Assembly (NCBI GenBank): GCA_023014485.1
Contig: JAJOZX010003218.1
Coordinates: forward strand, 350,001 to 414,000
From: Bathynomus jamesi
Taxonomy: Eukaryota; Arthropoda; Malacostraca; Isopoda; Cirolanidae
DNA length: 64,000 nt
Reading direction: 5' to 3'
Shown: piece after piece, positions 10,956 through 21,666 of the stretch
Layout: each line of letters opens with the position of its first letter
Numbering within the stretch: the first letter of the stretch is position 1
Made by a program: the position numbers and the translations under genes
Notes under the pieces: generated by a model
Seen by the model: the letters and a program-made list of their open reading frames with translations, nothing else
What the model was told of the DNA's origin: nothing
Databases searched by the model: none

Positions 10956-11336
10956 TTATTTCCTTTTACGTTTAGCGCCACGTGAAGGTAACCCCTTCTT
11001 CTTGGCAGATCTCTTCTTTCCGCCACGCGCTGGTAATCCCTTCTTCCTGACAGATCTCTTCTTTCTGCCACCACGCATTTTTCTCTTTGCATCTTTGATG
11101 ATTTCATCCCGTGTACGTTTTAAATGTTTTTTTTTAAGAGCTTCTTTAGGATTAGTGCCACCCATTATGTCTTCTGCCGCGTTAAAACCTGTTTGTAACG
11201 TCTTCCGCCCTAGGTACTTGGCACCCCTCTTCAACAGTGGGACAGCGGTGCGTAGTATGGATGAAAAAATGGATCCAAGTCCACTCCCACGCTGGTACCT
11301 CACCCCTCGGTATACTATGAACGGTATTCGAGTCAT
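10956..11336 (-). CDS. Basic pX/pVI-like core or minor capsid protein of the Polinton
   Basis: An intact 126-codon frame. The N-terminal part (VRYQRGSGLGSIFSSILRTA) has the Gly-rich amphipathic segment typical of adenovirus pX/pVI-like proteins reported in adintoviruses. The C-terminal half is a Lys/Arg tail with a tandem repeat (KKRSxxKKGLPxRG) suited to binding DNA. Its ATG overlaps the stop of the upstream penton frame at 11,334-11,338, a compact virus-like junction. The function is inferred from composition and position. Confidence 0.65.
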   Translation of the reverse strand: MTRIPFIVYRGVRYQRGSGLGSIFSSILRTAVPLLKRGAKYLGRKTLQTGFNAAEDIMGGTNPKEALKKKHLKRTRDEIIKDAKRKMRGGRKKRSVRKKGLPARGGKKRSAKKKGLPSRGAKRKRK

Positions 11337-12189
11337 TATAAACGACGAAAGTGTAGTTTCACTGTTAAGCTCCCATCACCGAATAGGAAATTTTTTCCCT
11401 CAATCGTCCTTATATATATCCAGATGTTGGTTAATAGATTAGTTGCAACATTCACATAATGGGGCTTGTCATATGTAATGCTCAAACTTTTCCCTCTATG
11501 GTTGGGGATGTGTGCAATGCGCAGCAAGCGCGCCTGGGTGTCCCAAACAAATTGGTGCTCTACGATATTGCTGTAAATATAGCACATGTCTGGGGACTGA
11601 AAGTATTCACCCAACTTCTCCATCTTCATTTGATACATTAAGCTGGACAAGTCATGCTGAGCCTCATGAAAGGTATCTCTTTGGAGAGCTGCGCTATATC
11701 GGCCCTCAGCCACAATTGTGAACAGCGCTTTATCTTTAATATTTCTACTAAGCGTTGACTTTAACTTCATTGTGCATGCAGGCGTGTCTATGTTTACGAC
11801 TTCAAAAAGTAAATCATATGTCAGGCGCGACCTTTGTTTAACCCCGTCACAATGTCCATGGCTGTATCATAATACCCGATTCCTAGCGATACATTTGTGC
11901 TATAGTACCGTTCCTCACCGAACAGGACTGATCGCATAGTATTGTCTAAGGTTATGCCTAATTTTTCGCATTCGTCGTAGCTTCTAATGATCAGAAGTAT
12001 GATTTGTTCATTTTCAAGAGTTAAAAATTTGGTGGCTAACTGGAGTTCACATATCCGCACCTCATACGAATCACGCTTCAATTCAATGGGTCCATGGAGT
12101 TCTGTCACAAAGTTGGCGAGGGTGTTGTTAGGATGTACAGACAGAGAAGAAGAGGACGGGAGTGTGACGTAGAAATGGTTAGGAGCCAT
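11336..12189 (-). pseudogene. Polinton penton-like minor capsid protein, frameshifted
   Basis: The frame 12,189-11,821 starts MAPNHFYVTLPSSSSL and has the HPNNTLANFVTEL and LHGPIEL blocks typical of the Polinton minor capsid (penton) family. The frame 11,770-11,336 continues it after a frameshift near 11,820. Together they give about 280 codons, close to the usual penton size. It sits between pX and integrase. The single frameshift makes it a probable pseudogene. Confidence 0.75.
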
Positions 12190-12321
12190 GTTGCATACTA
12201 TTTAAGCTTCATTATTGCATCAGCTTTTATATAGGTGTTGAAGCTTTCTGGGTAACCCAGCCATTTCAGCAGGTACATTTTTCTCTTTCCTGAACGTTTG
12301 CTGCCTATAATTTTCTCAATT

Positions 12322-13163
12322 TTAAACACTTTTTCCTAAATTAAATGCCACTTTCTGCAACTTCTCCCGGTAAAAGCCTCCTGAGATTTCTTCCCCATTC
12401 AAATCTTCAATGTAATACATCATTATCTCACCTTTAGGCCTCATAGCCCTAACTTTAAAAATCTCACGTGTCCATCCTTGCTCAAAACCCTTCGCGAATT
12501 TATTCCCCGAACGTGACAGCCTTACATAATCATTGATTTTGAAACGCGCAGTGTGGTGGTGGCGTTCCATCTCTTCTCACCTCTGGACGCATACCTCTTT
12601 CTAAAACCTCGCTAGGTGTTGTGCCGATCGTGTGATGGTGTGAACGGTTGTAGGATGAAGCCAATGACCCGAGAACGTTTATATATCTGTATGTGTTTTT
12701 ATGTGTAAAATAGCGGTGCATGCGTTCCTTTATGGTACGTTGAACTCTTTCAGCTAAAGAAGCCTTATGTATAGAATTGGTAGTGTAATAGCTGATATTA
12801 AACTCTGCCAGCATGTTCTGAAAAGCGCGTCCTTTAAATTCTTTCCCCATATCCGTACAAAAATAGCCTGGAATCCTGTTTTCTTTCAACATCAGCGTTT
12901 TGGTCGCATACGTCTATTATGAATAGGATGTAGCGGTAACCATCGTTATACACTGAATATCTTTGCATGTCTGTTAAATCCGCCTGCAAAATAGAGTCAA
13001 TCGAGACAGCTGTTGTCTTGGCCGTTTTAAACCTTTTTCTCACCGGTTTATGAAGTGTATAAGCATCCTGTTCCCGCAAAAATCTCTCAACATCTTTTTT
13101 CCTTACACCGTAAACACCTCTGTACCTCGCCTGTATCGGTCCACTGTATGATGGGGTCCTCAC
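12322..13163 (-). pseudogene. INT: Polinton integrase (retroviral-type DDE), frameshifted
   Basis: Three minus-strand frames. 13,163-12,834 has the N-terminal zinc-like region, EQDAYTLHKPVRKRF, and the first Asp motif (LQADLTDMQRYSVYNDGYRY). 12,892-12,530 has FCTDMGKEFKG (second Asp) and the catalytic Glu in SLAERVQRTIKE. 12,570-12,322 has the chromodomain or GPY-like C-terminus. There are frameshifts near 12,890 and 12,560. The spacing between the first and second Asp is shorter than normal, which suggests a deletion of about 20 codons. This enzyme would have inserted the element with 6-bp duplications. Confidence 0.8.
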
Positions 13164-13553
13164 TCAATAGATTAAAAGACTTAACCCTTTATTCCTCAAT
13201 GTATGTGGGAGGCTGTTTTTAAGCACATGTTCGAAGTGTTGTGTACCGTTGTTCTTTGGCTGGCCATCGTCAGGTCCTGTGTCTCTATGCTCAGCACTAC
13301 TCGAGCTGTGCCTAATAGCCACGGGGAGCTCTGTAGGATGTTTATAATCTCCGTACTCATGAAGAAATTTCTGCAAAGCCTCTTGGTACAAGATCCTTTT
13401 CTCATCAGGTGACTTTTCACTGTTCAATAGGGCTAGCAAGACGCTTTCCATTCTTTTAAGCCTACTTTTACGGGGTTCTATAACCGTGTCTGCAGTCTTT
13501 GAACTTTGCAATGAAGCATCCACCTCGTGCGGAATCACAACCACCTTCTTCAT
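13164..13553 (-). CDS. Polinton small ORF upstream of integrase, function unknown
   Basis: A 129-codon frame starting MKKVVVIPHEVDAS. The central part (LLALLNSEKSPDEKRILYQE, then LQKFLHEYGDY) resembles a conserved ORF that I recall next to integrase in many Polintons. It is in the same frame as the integrase N-terminus, separated only by a TGA at 13,164-13,166, so the two may once have been one reading frame or been joined by a deletion. No catalytic motif seen. Confidence 0.5.
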   Translation of the reverse strand: MKKVVVIPHEVDASLQSSKTADTVIEPRKSRLKRMESVLLALLNSEKSPDEKRILYQEALQKFLHEYGDYKHPTELPVAIRHSSSSAEHRDTGPDDGQPKNNGTQHFEHVLKNSLPHTLRNKGLSLLIY

Positions 13554-13562
13554 TATATTAAT

Positions 13563-13805
13563 CTAGTCAGTAAAGGACCCAAAACTGAAAATAAGATAGG
13601 CAGGAATAATCCACCTCTTTGTACAATAATACCTTTTTTTCTTACCCAGAGTTTGACTTTTATGAGCGAGCGCTCGTATTATGTTCTTGTAACGACGTAA
13701 GCGAGTCTTCTGAGAGGGTTTCATTGGTACATTACATTTTATAACATTAAGACAGATTTCACAGGTGCATTTTAAAAAGTCAGAGTCGATATTTTTAACA
13801 AACAT
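13563..13805 (-). CDS. Small Polinton protein, Lys/Arg-rich with a hydrophobic tail
   Basis: An intact 80-codon frame ending 10 bases upstream of the next ORF. It has two CxxC-like cysteines (CTCEIC), a basic middle (RLRRYKNIIRALAHK) and a hydrophobic C-terminus (WIIPAYLIFSFGS). Small basic proteins ending in a Gly- or hydrophobic-rich segment occur at this place in Polintons. The function is unknown; membrane association is possible. Confidence 0.5.
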   Translation of the reverse strand: MFVKNIDSDFLKCTCEICLNVIKCNVPMKPSQKTRLRRYKNIIRALAHKSQTLGKKKRYYCTKRWIIPAYLIFSFGSFTD

Positions 13806-14056
13806 CTGTTGCAGCGTTGATAGATTTTTATTAATTCATGGTATTTCTGTAGCCTATTTGTCATTCTGGAATATACACCGTTTCAGGCTTGCTCGGGAAT
13901 ATACTCGCTCTTAGAAGCACCCTAAATGTGTTTCGCGGGTGAGGGTCACAAAGCAAATATCCATAACGTTGGTTTGTGGTCTCTTTATAAACCTCCAAAA
14001 ACTCCTTACGCTGATTCGGGAACATTTGATTGGCTAATACCCCAATTTGCGATATA

Positions 14057-15435
14057 AAGGGTGTCAGGAAATGATTGCCCCCCCCCTGTACAGAAGAAAC
14101 TGAAAGGAATAGAAAAAAACAGACAAAACCACGCGAAAGAGCATTTAATTTTGAATAAAAAACACTTGTTTTAATATCGGGTGTTGCCCCCATTTGCAGC
14201 TCTGACGGCCATTAATCGACAGGGGTATGATCCCAGAAGTGTCTCAAAGAGATCGGTATCATGACTCATTTCTTCAAGGACTTCGTTGATCTTTGCAGTC
14301 ATAATTTCTGTTGAATACCGATTCTGAATGGGTTGTTCCAGCATTAAGGACTCCACCCGATCCTTCATGATGGATCCGACATGTTCACAGACATTAAGAT
14401 CGGGAGAATTGCCAGGCCATTCATTATTTCCGAAAAAATCAATGTTATTGTCCTTAAGCAGTTGTTGAGTCGCAAGTGCTTTCATACAGGGGGCTTTGTC
14501 GTGAAGAAAGGTTGCCTGTTCAACATCCAAAACACACTCGGGGTCTTTCAAAAACGGAATTACATGTTGGGCTAAAATTACATTTCGAAAATAAGGCCCA
14601 TCCCAACTGGTTCCTCTTGGTTTGATAACCCAGATGAGCTTCCGAATAGAGAACATAATGAAAACACCCACACCTGCTGGATTTTTTACTATTTCTCGAT
14701 ACTTCTGGTCGTCTGGGACTTCATCAGGAGTTGTTGCCCAAACCCGATCATTCTGAAAATTTGGTTTTCTGGAGACATAAACGAAGAATTCATCGCTGAC
14801 AACCAAGTGAAGGAAATCGTCTTCCGTCCATTCCTCAAGATAATCACAAAACCATAGCCGATCTTCAATATTAAGATCACTCTTCCGTGGCTTAGCTATT
14901 TCATGCCAAGCACTCAAGCCTTGGCGAACTCGAAATTGATGCACAAGTTGCCGATTGACTATCTTACCACGACGGATAAGTATCTCTTTCGCTACCTCAG
15001 AGCAGCTCTTCTTTCGGCGCCGTGATGCAGCAAGCACAATGTCTTTCGATTCTTGAGATAATTTCTCCGGTCTTCCTCCTCGAAATTCTGTTTCACAATC
15101 TTCAGGATTCTTATTCCAATTCCTTTTGACAAAGTCTTCTGATCTTTTTAATCTCTCAGCCACCCAGTGTCGAGTTATGAAAGTTGCACCAGCTTCCTTT
15201 GCTTCACGAAATGTGACAGCTCGAATGCGGTCAAGAACTCGCTTTTTCTCTGAATCGTTCAAAATAGATGATGCCATGGTTTCTGTGGGGAAAAAATGGT
15301 AAGAATTAAAATCACAGGAATAGAATATAATGGTTTTTATTCAGATTTTAACGCTCTTTCAAGTGGTCTCGCCGGTTTTTATCTATCTCTTCTAGTTTTT
15401 GCTCTACAGGGGGGCAATCATTTCCTGACACTCCG
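14057..15435 (-). mobile_element. DD37E mariner-superfamily transposon 1, inserted in the ATPase gene
   Basis: TIRs of about 80 bp face each other: the outer part reads GTGTCAGGAAATGATTGCCC at 14,061 and its complement ends at 15,432, followed inward by a C-run (or G-run) and a less perfect AGAAACTGAAAGG-type stretch. TA lies on both sides (14,055-14,056 and 15,436-15,437). The element is 1379 bp, encodes one uninterrupted transposase, and is younger than the Polinton it breaks. Confidence 0.85.
14171..15277 (-). CDS. DD37E transposase, intact 368 aa
   Basis: Cut-and-paste transposase. The N-terminal third is helix-turn-helix DNA binding (FITRHWVAERL, about residues 33-43). The catalytic residues are Asp162 (VVSDEFF), Asp260 (FLHDKAPC) and Glu298 (LNVCEHV), with 37 residues between the last two, which defines a DD37E arrangement. 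The length of about 370 residues is complete for this group. No stop or frameshift is visible, and both TIRs are present, so the copy may still be functional. A relative with about two-thirds similar sequence lies at 43,891-45,045. Confidence 0.85.
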   Translation of the reverse strand: MASSILNDSEKKRVLDRIRAVTFREAKEAGATFITRHWVAERLKRSEDFVKRNWNKNPEDCETEFRGGRPEKLSQESKDIVLAASRRRKKSCSEVAKEILIRRGKIVNRQLVHQFRVRQGLSAWHEIAKPRKSDLNIEDRLWFCDYLEEWTEDDFLHLVVSDEFFVYVSRKPNFQNDRVWATTPDEVPDDQKYREIVKNPAGVGVFIMFSIRKLIWVIKPRGTSWDGPYFRNVILAQHVIPFLKDPECVLDVEQATFLHDKAPCMKALATQQLLKDNNIDFFGNNEWPGNSPDLNVCEHVGSIMKDRVESLMLEQPIQNRYSTEIMTAKINEVLEEMSHDTDLFETLLGSYPCRLMAVRAANGGNTRY

Positions 15436-15965
15436 TATTTCTACGTTGCGCGAATAAGACTAGATATTGTGTATTTAGCGACACATCGCGCATGTATCTA
15501 TTTTTGAAAAATAGATTCTGATTGATGAAGAACACGCTTATGTTAAGGTGGTGGGAGACTACTGTAAATGTCTCGGAAAACGTTTTATCCATCTCCAACA
15601 TGAGGTCGTCAATTACAATGACTGTATGTTAATTTCCCTTTAACGAATTAACGTCATAGACCCTCTTGTGGAACAAAATATCCTCTTGGTACTCGTTGAA
15701 CACTGATTGATACGTCGAATAGCACCATATAACTTTATGCACAAATTTTGAGAACATCTCCCCTTTTTCTTTAATGATTTTAAGCATAAACACAGTTTTA
15801 CCACATCATGTAGGGCCAGATATAATACATGTGGATGGGCTCTTGAACCTAAATTTTTCTACAGAATCCATTTCTAACACGTCACACCCCTAAGTGGGCC
15901 ATTTACAAAATATTACAAATTTTGAGTGCTGCTCCTTATATTTTGTTTTCTTCTTCCACAGAACC

Positions 15966-16364
15966 ATGAATGATGACGATGTACCGCACCCCATCATCGA
16001 CATCACAGACGAGTCCGTTGACCGTGCAGCTACAGAATCTTTCCCCGCCGACGAGCCCTCACCAGCGACACCTGTAGCACGCGCCCGTTCAAAGCGGAGG
16101 CGTGATGAAGAACCCTCCACGTCAGGTATAAAGCACGCCAGGATTGACCCGGTTGTTAGACCACCAGTAATAGAGCCCCAACCCTCAACGTCTTACGACA
16201 CAACCCCCACAATAGTACCTTCCCCAAATATACCCCTATATTCAATTCCGGGTACATCCTCCACAGCAGCTTCGTTCTGTTCTGTTAAGGCTGGTATAAC
16301 ATTCGAGTTGGTACGCACCGCAACCCCCACCCCGACCTTGACTAGAAATCGGTATACTGTATAG
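15966..16364 (+). CDS. Polinton hypothetical protein, Pro/Ser/Thr-rich with a basic cluster
   Basis: A 132-codon frame that starts divergently about 95 bp from the ATPase ATG. It is acidic at the N-terminus (MNDDDVPHPIIDITDES), has a nuclear-localisation-like RSKRRRDEE, and then a low-complexity Pro/Thr/Ser region. It precedes PolB on the same strand. It could be an accessory or terminal-protein-like product, or an upstream part of PolB; I recognise no fold. Confidence 0.5.
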   Translation: MNDDDVPHPIIDITDESVDRAATESFPADEPSPATPVARARSKRRRDEEPSTSGIKHARIDPVVRPPVIEPQPSTSYDTTPTIVPSPNIPLYSIPGTSSTAASFCSVKAGITFELVRTATPTPTLTRNRYTV

Positions 16365-16383
16365 TCAGGGTTGATCCTAGAAC

Positions 16384-19300
16384 CATGTATAGCAATGGCA
16401 TTAAACACGGTCTACGGCGCATAGTTGAACGTATTGTAGAGTTTGCCCTTCAGAACCGCGACGAACGTGAAGTCAGGACGAGCTGTCCTTCGGTTTCGGG
16501 TCAAATGACGGAGATGTAGATGATTTTTGCATAGTAATACCGTTCAGACGTTTGGCCGCTGAAGATAGAGAGTATATATTAGGCCGGATAATGCAGGCTT
16601 CTCAAAGTAGTATAGCCTTCAATATGGACAACTTCACGGTAAATATTGACCGTGTATTCCGTGTTGCGGGCCATAGTTCCACACCTTCTACTCTTAACTT
16701 CAATTTTCAGGCTATTTTTAGACGGCATATAAACGTCGATCGTGGTTGCGGTCTTAGCGCGTATGTTTACTGTACTAAATACACGGACCCAAAAAATTTG
16801 GTTGCCTACGGTAGTGGAGTGTGCCCGTAAACTAACTGTAGACTGTAAACTTGAGTTTGACTGTAACATGGGTTCTGAAGAGCTGAGAAGGGTAGAACAG
16901 GAAATGAATGTTCGTATAGTTGTATTTGGAATGGATGATCGTCGTAGAACTGTGTATGTTTTTAAAAGCTATGTGAGAGATCGTACAAGACCCCTACTTA
17001 TTTTAGAGCTGACAGAGACAACGTATCCCTCCATCCGTAATATAAGGGACCTTTACGCGAGTTATGATAAAAGTCGAAAATATGGACAACATCATGATTT
17101 GTGTAAGGGGTGTATCGAGTTTGCGGATGATATAGTGAAACATTGTAAAAATTGCCACATGGTATGTGAGCAGTGTAAAAATTCCAAATATGAAAGCCGT
17201 GTAGTTGAAACTGAGAAGAGGGATTGTAGTGTGTGTAGACGCACATTTTTCAATAATAACTGTGTTGAGCTCCATAAATCAATTGGCACGTGCAGGAAAA
17301 TGAGAATCTGTGAATGTGGTATGTTTCATATGATGGATAATTGGGGAAAATTCACGCATAAATGTGATGAAATTTACTATTCTACATGCCATGAGAAATA
17401 TAAGGCGGTTGGAGTAAAGGATGTATGTTATATGAAAGATGCCAAGCCTAAAAACAGCCCTTGTATAACTGTGTACTACGATATAGAAACATACACGAAC
17501 GCTGAAACCAAAGAGGTTATTCCGCATTTACTTGTGAGCCAGACTATCTGTGATGAGTGTATGGAGATCGATTGTGATACGTGTCACAAATGTGGTAAAC
17601 GGACAAACGTTTTAAAACGATTGCCCACGATAGCCCTGTAAAACTCTTTGTCCTATATTGTCAAGTTAGCGGACAAGTTCAAAAAAATGACTGTGTATAT
17701 TCTCGCCCATAACGGGGCAAAATTTGACACACAGTTCCTTTATAAGGAGTTGCTTGAGCACGAGTCCTCTGAGATATTTACAGGTGATCCCTTGAAAAGA
17801 GGTAATAAACTAATACAGATGCAAATAAGAGGTAATGTACAGTTTAAAGACACTTTATTATTCACACCTTGTAAATTAGCAAAGCTACCCAAGGTGATGT
17901 GCGTAGCCACTGAAGTTTCAAAAGGATATTTCCCTTACACATTCCTCACTAGCGAAACTTTAAATTACGTAGGTCTACCTCCACCCAAACATTACTTTAA
18001 CCATGAATGTATGAGCACAGATGAACGTGAAGATTTTGACCGATACTACAACAGTTTTAATGAATGTAATCCTTATAATATAGCTGATGAATGTGAGCGT
18101 TATTGCGTGAATGATGTGCGCGTTCTTAGAAAATGTTTCCAGGCCTTTAGAAAGATGTACATATGTCGTTTCAAATGCGATCCGTTGCAAGTCGCAACCA
18201 CCGTCGCCTCATTATGTTTTACGGTGTTCAAAAATAACTTCATGCCTAAAGACACCTTAACCATTATCCACAGAAACAACCCCCGCAGTTATGGGCACAA
18301 GGCTATTTAATGGCTTATACACCTACAACAGCAGATAGGTGTATACCTAAAGCATGCTCGCAAAACGGGTGAAGTCCCCATTAAGGTTAATAGTCGTGTT
18401 TTTTGGGTTGATGGTCTAAGTGAAAACCGTGCCACTGGCGAGAAGACTGTGTACTCCTTTAACGGTTACTGGTGGCACGGATGCCTCCGTCCTGAGTGTG
18501 GAATCGTAAGAAATATCCACGATAGATCTCCTGCCGTCTGTCTTGCGTGGACCCGCACCCGCGATCAACTTATAGGATCCCATTTCACTCACAAAGTTTT
18601 GTGGGCGCATGAGTATGATGCACGGATGGAGGCAGATGGACAGTACAGTGAAGAAATAAACACGATCAAACGTTCAATGGTGCTGGAGCCTCTCAAATGC
18701 GATGATAGCTTGTTCGGAGGGCGAACAAGTCCCTTCAAGCTATACTTTACGCCTACGGAGGGTGTGAAGCTCCATTACTAAGACTTCTGTTCTTTATACC
18801 CCTACGTGATGAAGAACAATCCGTACCCCGTAGGTGCACCTGAAAAAATGGTGGGTCCCATCATACCAATCATCGAGGAGTTTTCAGTCAACTTGAATGA
18901 GCGTTACTTTGGACTCTCTTTCGTAGATGTGCTCCCCGCTCGCGATTTATGGATGCCGGTCTTACCCGTCGTTATAGATCACAAGTTCATGTTTCGCCTG
19001 TGCGTGAAGTGCGCAGAAGAGAACAATGGTGATTGTGACCATTCACCCCACCAGCGTAAGATCAGAGGTGTATATACAAGCCCTGAGCTGGCCCTAGCCG
19101 TTCGCCATGGGTGTAGAATAATGAAGATACATGAGGTGTGGAGGTTTCAGAAGCTACCCAACCTTTTCACACCATATATAAACGCTTTTTTGAAGGATAA
19201 GGTTGAGGCGTCAGGATATCCGCGAGGGGTTGATACCGAAGATGAAAAAACGTCTTATATTCAGCGTTACCGTGGCCGTGAAGGTATACAACTTGATCGT

Positions 19301-20080
19301 TCTCAAATTGTAAAGAACCCTGGCAAGCGCTTTAGTGCAAAGTTGTGCCTAAACAGTCTTTGGGGAAAATTTGCGGAGAATACTGGGAAAGGGAACGTTC
19401 ATTTGGCACAAAGTTATAGTGAAGTCTGGGATTATGCCAACGCACCCGATAAAGAGGTCATGGAGATTGTGAATGTAGGTAATACTTACATAATAAAGTA
19501 CAACAATACCGAATTGGCCGCAGATACCTCACGGGTTACAAACATACCTGTAGCCAGCTTCACAACAGCCTACGCACACATCAAACTTTGGGGCCTATTT
19601 CATTCTCTTGGGCGGCGGGTTTTGTATGCTGATACAGATAGCGTGATATTCACAGCGAGGAGGGGTGAATACATGCCCACTATTGGGGAGTCCCTCGGAG
19701 AGCTAACTGACGAGATCAAGGATGAGTATGGAGACATTGCATACGCCGACTCGTTTGTGTCAACAGGACCAAAAACCTATGGGGTACGGGTGAGGGTGGG
19801 GGAGGATACGAAGTATATCGTGAAGGCTAAGGGTATCACGCTTAACCATGCGAATCGGCGGGTCGTTAACTTTGATTCGTTGAAGGAGCTAGTGTGCTTG
19901 GAAGATGATGAGGGCGACCAGCCTTCCCAACTAACTGTAGGTACCCACAATTTTCGGGCGCAGAAGCTGGGTGGCGTGAAGGAACTTAGGGGTACAAAGG
20001 TGTGCCGTAACACCTATAGGAAACGTTACCGGGTGCCTGGTACCTATGATACCGTGCCCTTTGGATACCATAATCTTTGA
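16384..20080 (+). pseudogene. PolB: Polinton protein-primed DNA polymerase B, 3 stops and 2 frameshifts
   Basis: The replication polymerase of the element. The N-terminal part starts at ATG 16,384 and changes frame near 16,490 and 16,740. From 16,742 to 20,080 one frame runs through, broken only by TAA at 17,639-17,641, 18,308-18,310 and 18,779-18,781. The motifs are a Cys-rich zinc region (17,100-17,400), ExoI YYDIETY (Asp codon 17,480), ExoII AHNGAKFDTQF, ExoIII YCVNDVRVL, motif A DFCSLYPYVMK (18,782), motif B NSLWGKF and motif C YADTDSVIF (about 19,627). All exonuclease and polymerase carboxylates are visible. The third stop lies directly before motif A. Confidence 0.85.
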
Positions 20081-20220
20081 TATGTCTATTGTTAACTTAT
20101 TTAGTACACGTATTTGTAAATACCGGGTGTACATAAAGTCAGGATCTATTTTTGTGAAGCACTTGGAAATTATATGGAATTCAATCATAAAATGATAAAG
20201 TGGTAACATTTATTAAATAA

Positions 20221-20613
20221 TTAAGAGTAGGATTCGACGTGACGCCCATCAGTATCCCTGCACAGCTCAAATCGTTCCGCAGCATTTCTAAACACATTCT
20301 GGAGCATTTGCGGGGTTATGTTATCTGCAGCAGTTCGCATACGTGTACGTAAGTTTTCAAGACTCGTAATCTTCGTCTGATAGACGTGCGATTTGATAAA
20401 GCCCCACGCAAAGAAATCTAAAGGGGTTAAATCTGGTGATCTCGCTGGCCAAGGTCTGTTGCTTCCGCGTCCGATCCAGCGATTTGGAAAACGTCCATTT
20501 AGATAATCCTGAACAATTTTGGCATAGTGACAAGGAGCACCATCATGTTGATAGACGACGGGGATAGGATTGTTAGTACCGTTGTCTATCAACATGATGG
20601 TGCTCCTTGTCAC
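20221..20613 (-). pseudogene. DD41D transposase C-terminal half, left arm of the foldback
   Basis: About 115 codons with the second catalytic Asp (QHDGAPCHY) and third Asp (PLDFFAWGF), 41 residues between them. The N-terminal DNA-binding and first-Asp regions are absent. The frame runs past the hairpin centre near 20,573 into a few meaningless residues. Confidence 0.75.
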
Positions 20614-20917
20614 TATGCCAAAATTGTTCAGGATTATCTAAATGGACGTTTTCCAAATCGCTGGATCGACGCGGAAGCAACAGACCTTGGCCAGCGAGAT
20701 CACCAGATTTAACCCTTTAGATTTCTTTGCATGGGGCTTTATCAAATCGCACGTCTATCAGACGAAGATTACGAGTCTTCAAAACTTACGTACACGTATG
20801 CGGACTGCTGCAGATAACATAACCCCGCAAATGCTCCAGAATGTGTTTAGAAATGCTGCGGAACGATTTGAGCTGTGCAGGGATACTGATGGGCGTCACG
20901 TCGAATCCTACTCTTAA
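20575..20917 (+). pseudogene. DD41D transposase C-terminal half, right arm of the foldback
   Basis: Mirror copy of the left arm. The frames 20,527-20,712 and 20,642-20,917 overlap; a small frameshift near 20,690, in the region after RFPNRWI, separates them. It ends with the same LCRDTDGRHVESYS terminus. Confidence 0.75.
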
Positions 20918-21246
20918 TTATTTATAAATGTTACCACTTTATCATTTTATGATTGAATTCCATATAATTTCCAAGTGCTTCACAAAAATAGATCCTGACT
21001 TTATGTACACCCTGTATATATACCTTGAATATTTCGTTTATTAAATAAATCGTGTTTCAACTAGCGTTTCACTTTCTCCTTTGCGTGCGTGCGTGTGTAC
21101 AGTAAAAAGCTAAGCCCCGCCCACTGTAAGACCAGCAACGTGAGTCATGCCGCAACCTGAGCATGCATCTATCCCTTCGTGCTCAGTTGACCCCTGTATA
21201 CCCTTGAGCTCAGACGTGTATTCTCTCGCGTAGAAGAAAAATAGTA

Positions 21247-21666
21247 ATGGCTACCTTTAATATTGCGTGTTCAACATTTATGACGTGGTATTCAGCAAAG
21301 TGCATAGATGTGGTGGATACTTAAAAACTCCCTATTCCCCCCTCCTTCGCCTCTTTTAAGGCTACATTGATCCGTGCGAAGGACCAAGATGTTCAAATAC
21401 TCTACGGGTATTCTGGCGAGGGCGTTGTAGGATTTCGTAGTACAGATGATGTACTGAAGTACGCTATAGACCTAAGCTTTATAAAGGCTCACATATACCG
21501 CGAAGTAGAAGAAGCAACACGTTCAGAAGATAAGCAACGGTTATGGATAGTGAGTCTTGTGGATGAGTGTTGTGACAAGCGATATTATATCATGTTACAC
21601 CATACCGACTATTCGTACCCTACGGTTGAAAATGTAAACCAATCTTGTCATCATGGAGAATCTTAA
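21247..21666 (+). pseudogene. Polinton small ORF, one in-frame stop
   Basis: ATG at 21,247 opens a frame (MATFNIACSTFMTWYSAK) that reaches a TAA at 21,322-21,324 and then continues in the same frame to a stop at 21,664-21,666, giving 139 codons in all. The later part (LYGYSGEGVVGFRSTDDVLK) is well formed. I do not recognise the family. It lies downstream of PolB at the right side of the element, where Polintons often carry lineage-specific genes. Confidence 0.5.

Larger units (their letters stand above)
13861..15871 (-). pseudogene. ATPase: Polinton packaging ATPase (FtsK/HerA-type), split by a transposon
   Basis: The start is ATG at 15,869-15,871. The Walker A loop (SGPT, then CGKT) is interrupted by a TGA where Gly should be, near 15,808. 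A TAA lies just before the Walker B block (VIVIDDLMLEM), near 15,630. The frame 15,601-15,404 holds HHLNISVFFINQNLFF and SLNTQYLVLFAQRR. After the DD37E insertion (14,057-15,435) the C-terminal part resumes at 14,050-13,861 (VLANQMFPNQRKEFLEVYKE, then YGYLLCDPHP). The enzyme would drive genome packaging; it is clearly dead here. Confidence 0.8.
20123..21014. mobile_element. Palindromic DD41D foldback element
   Basis: Both halves carry the same 3' end of a mariner-type transposon in opposite directions: 20,123-about 20,570 (minus-strand coding) and about 20,578-21,014 (plus-strand coding), nearly identical across about 440 bp. The outer ends are CNGGGTGTACATAAAGTC and its complement, flanked by TA (20,121-20,122 and 21,015-21,016). 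Each arm encodes the transposase C-terminus from VVYQHDGAPCHYAK through LTPLDFFAWGF to RHVESYS; Asp to Asp spacing is 41. The element is inserted between PolB and the right-hand Polinton ORFs. Confidence 0.85.

Noticed and set aside
14061..15432. A separate palindrome around the C/G-runs flanking the DD37E element
   Set aside because: The outer inverted strings are simply the outer part of this element's own TIRs, with TA directly outside them.
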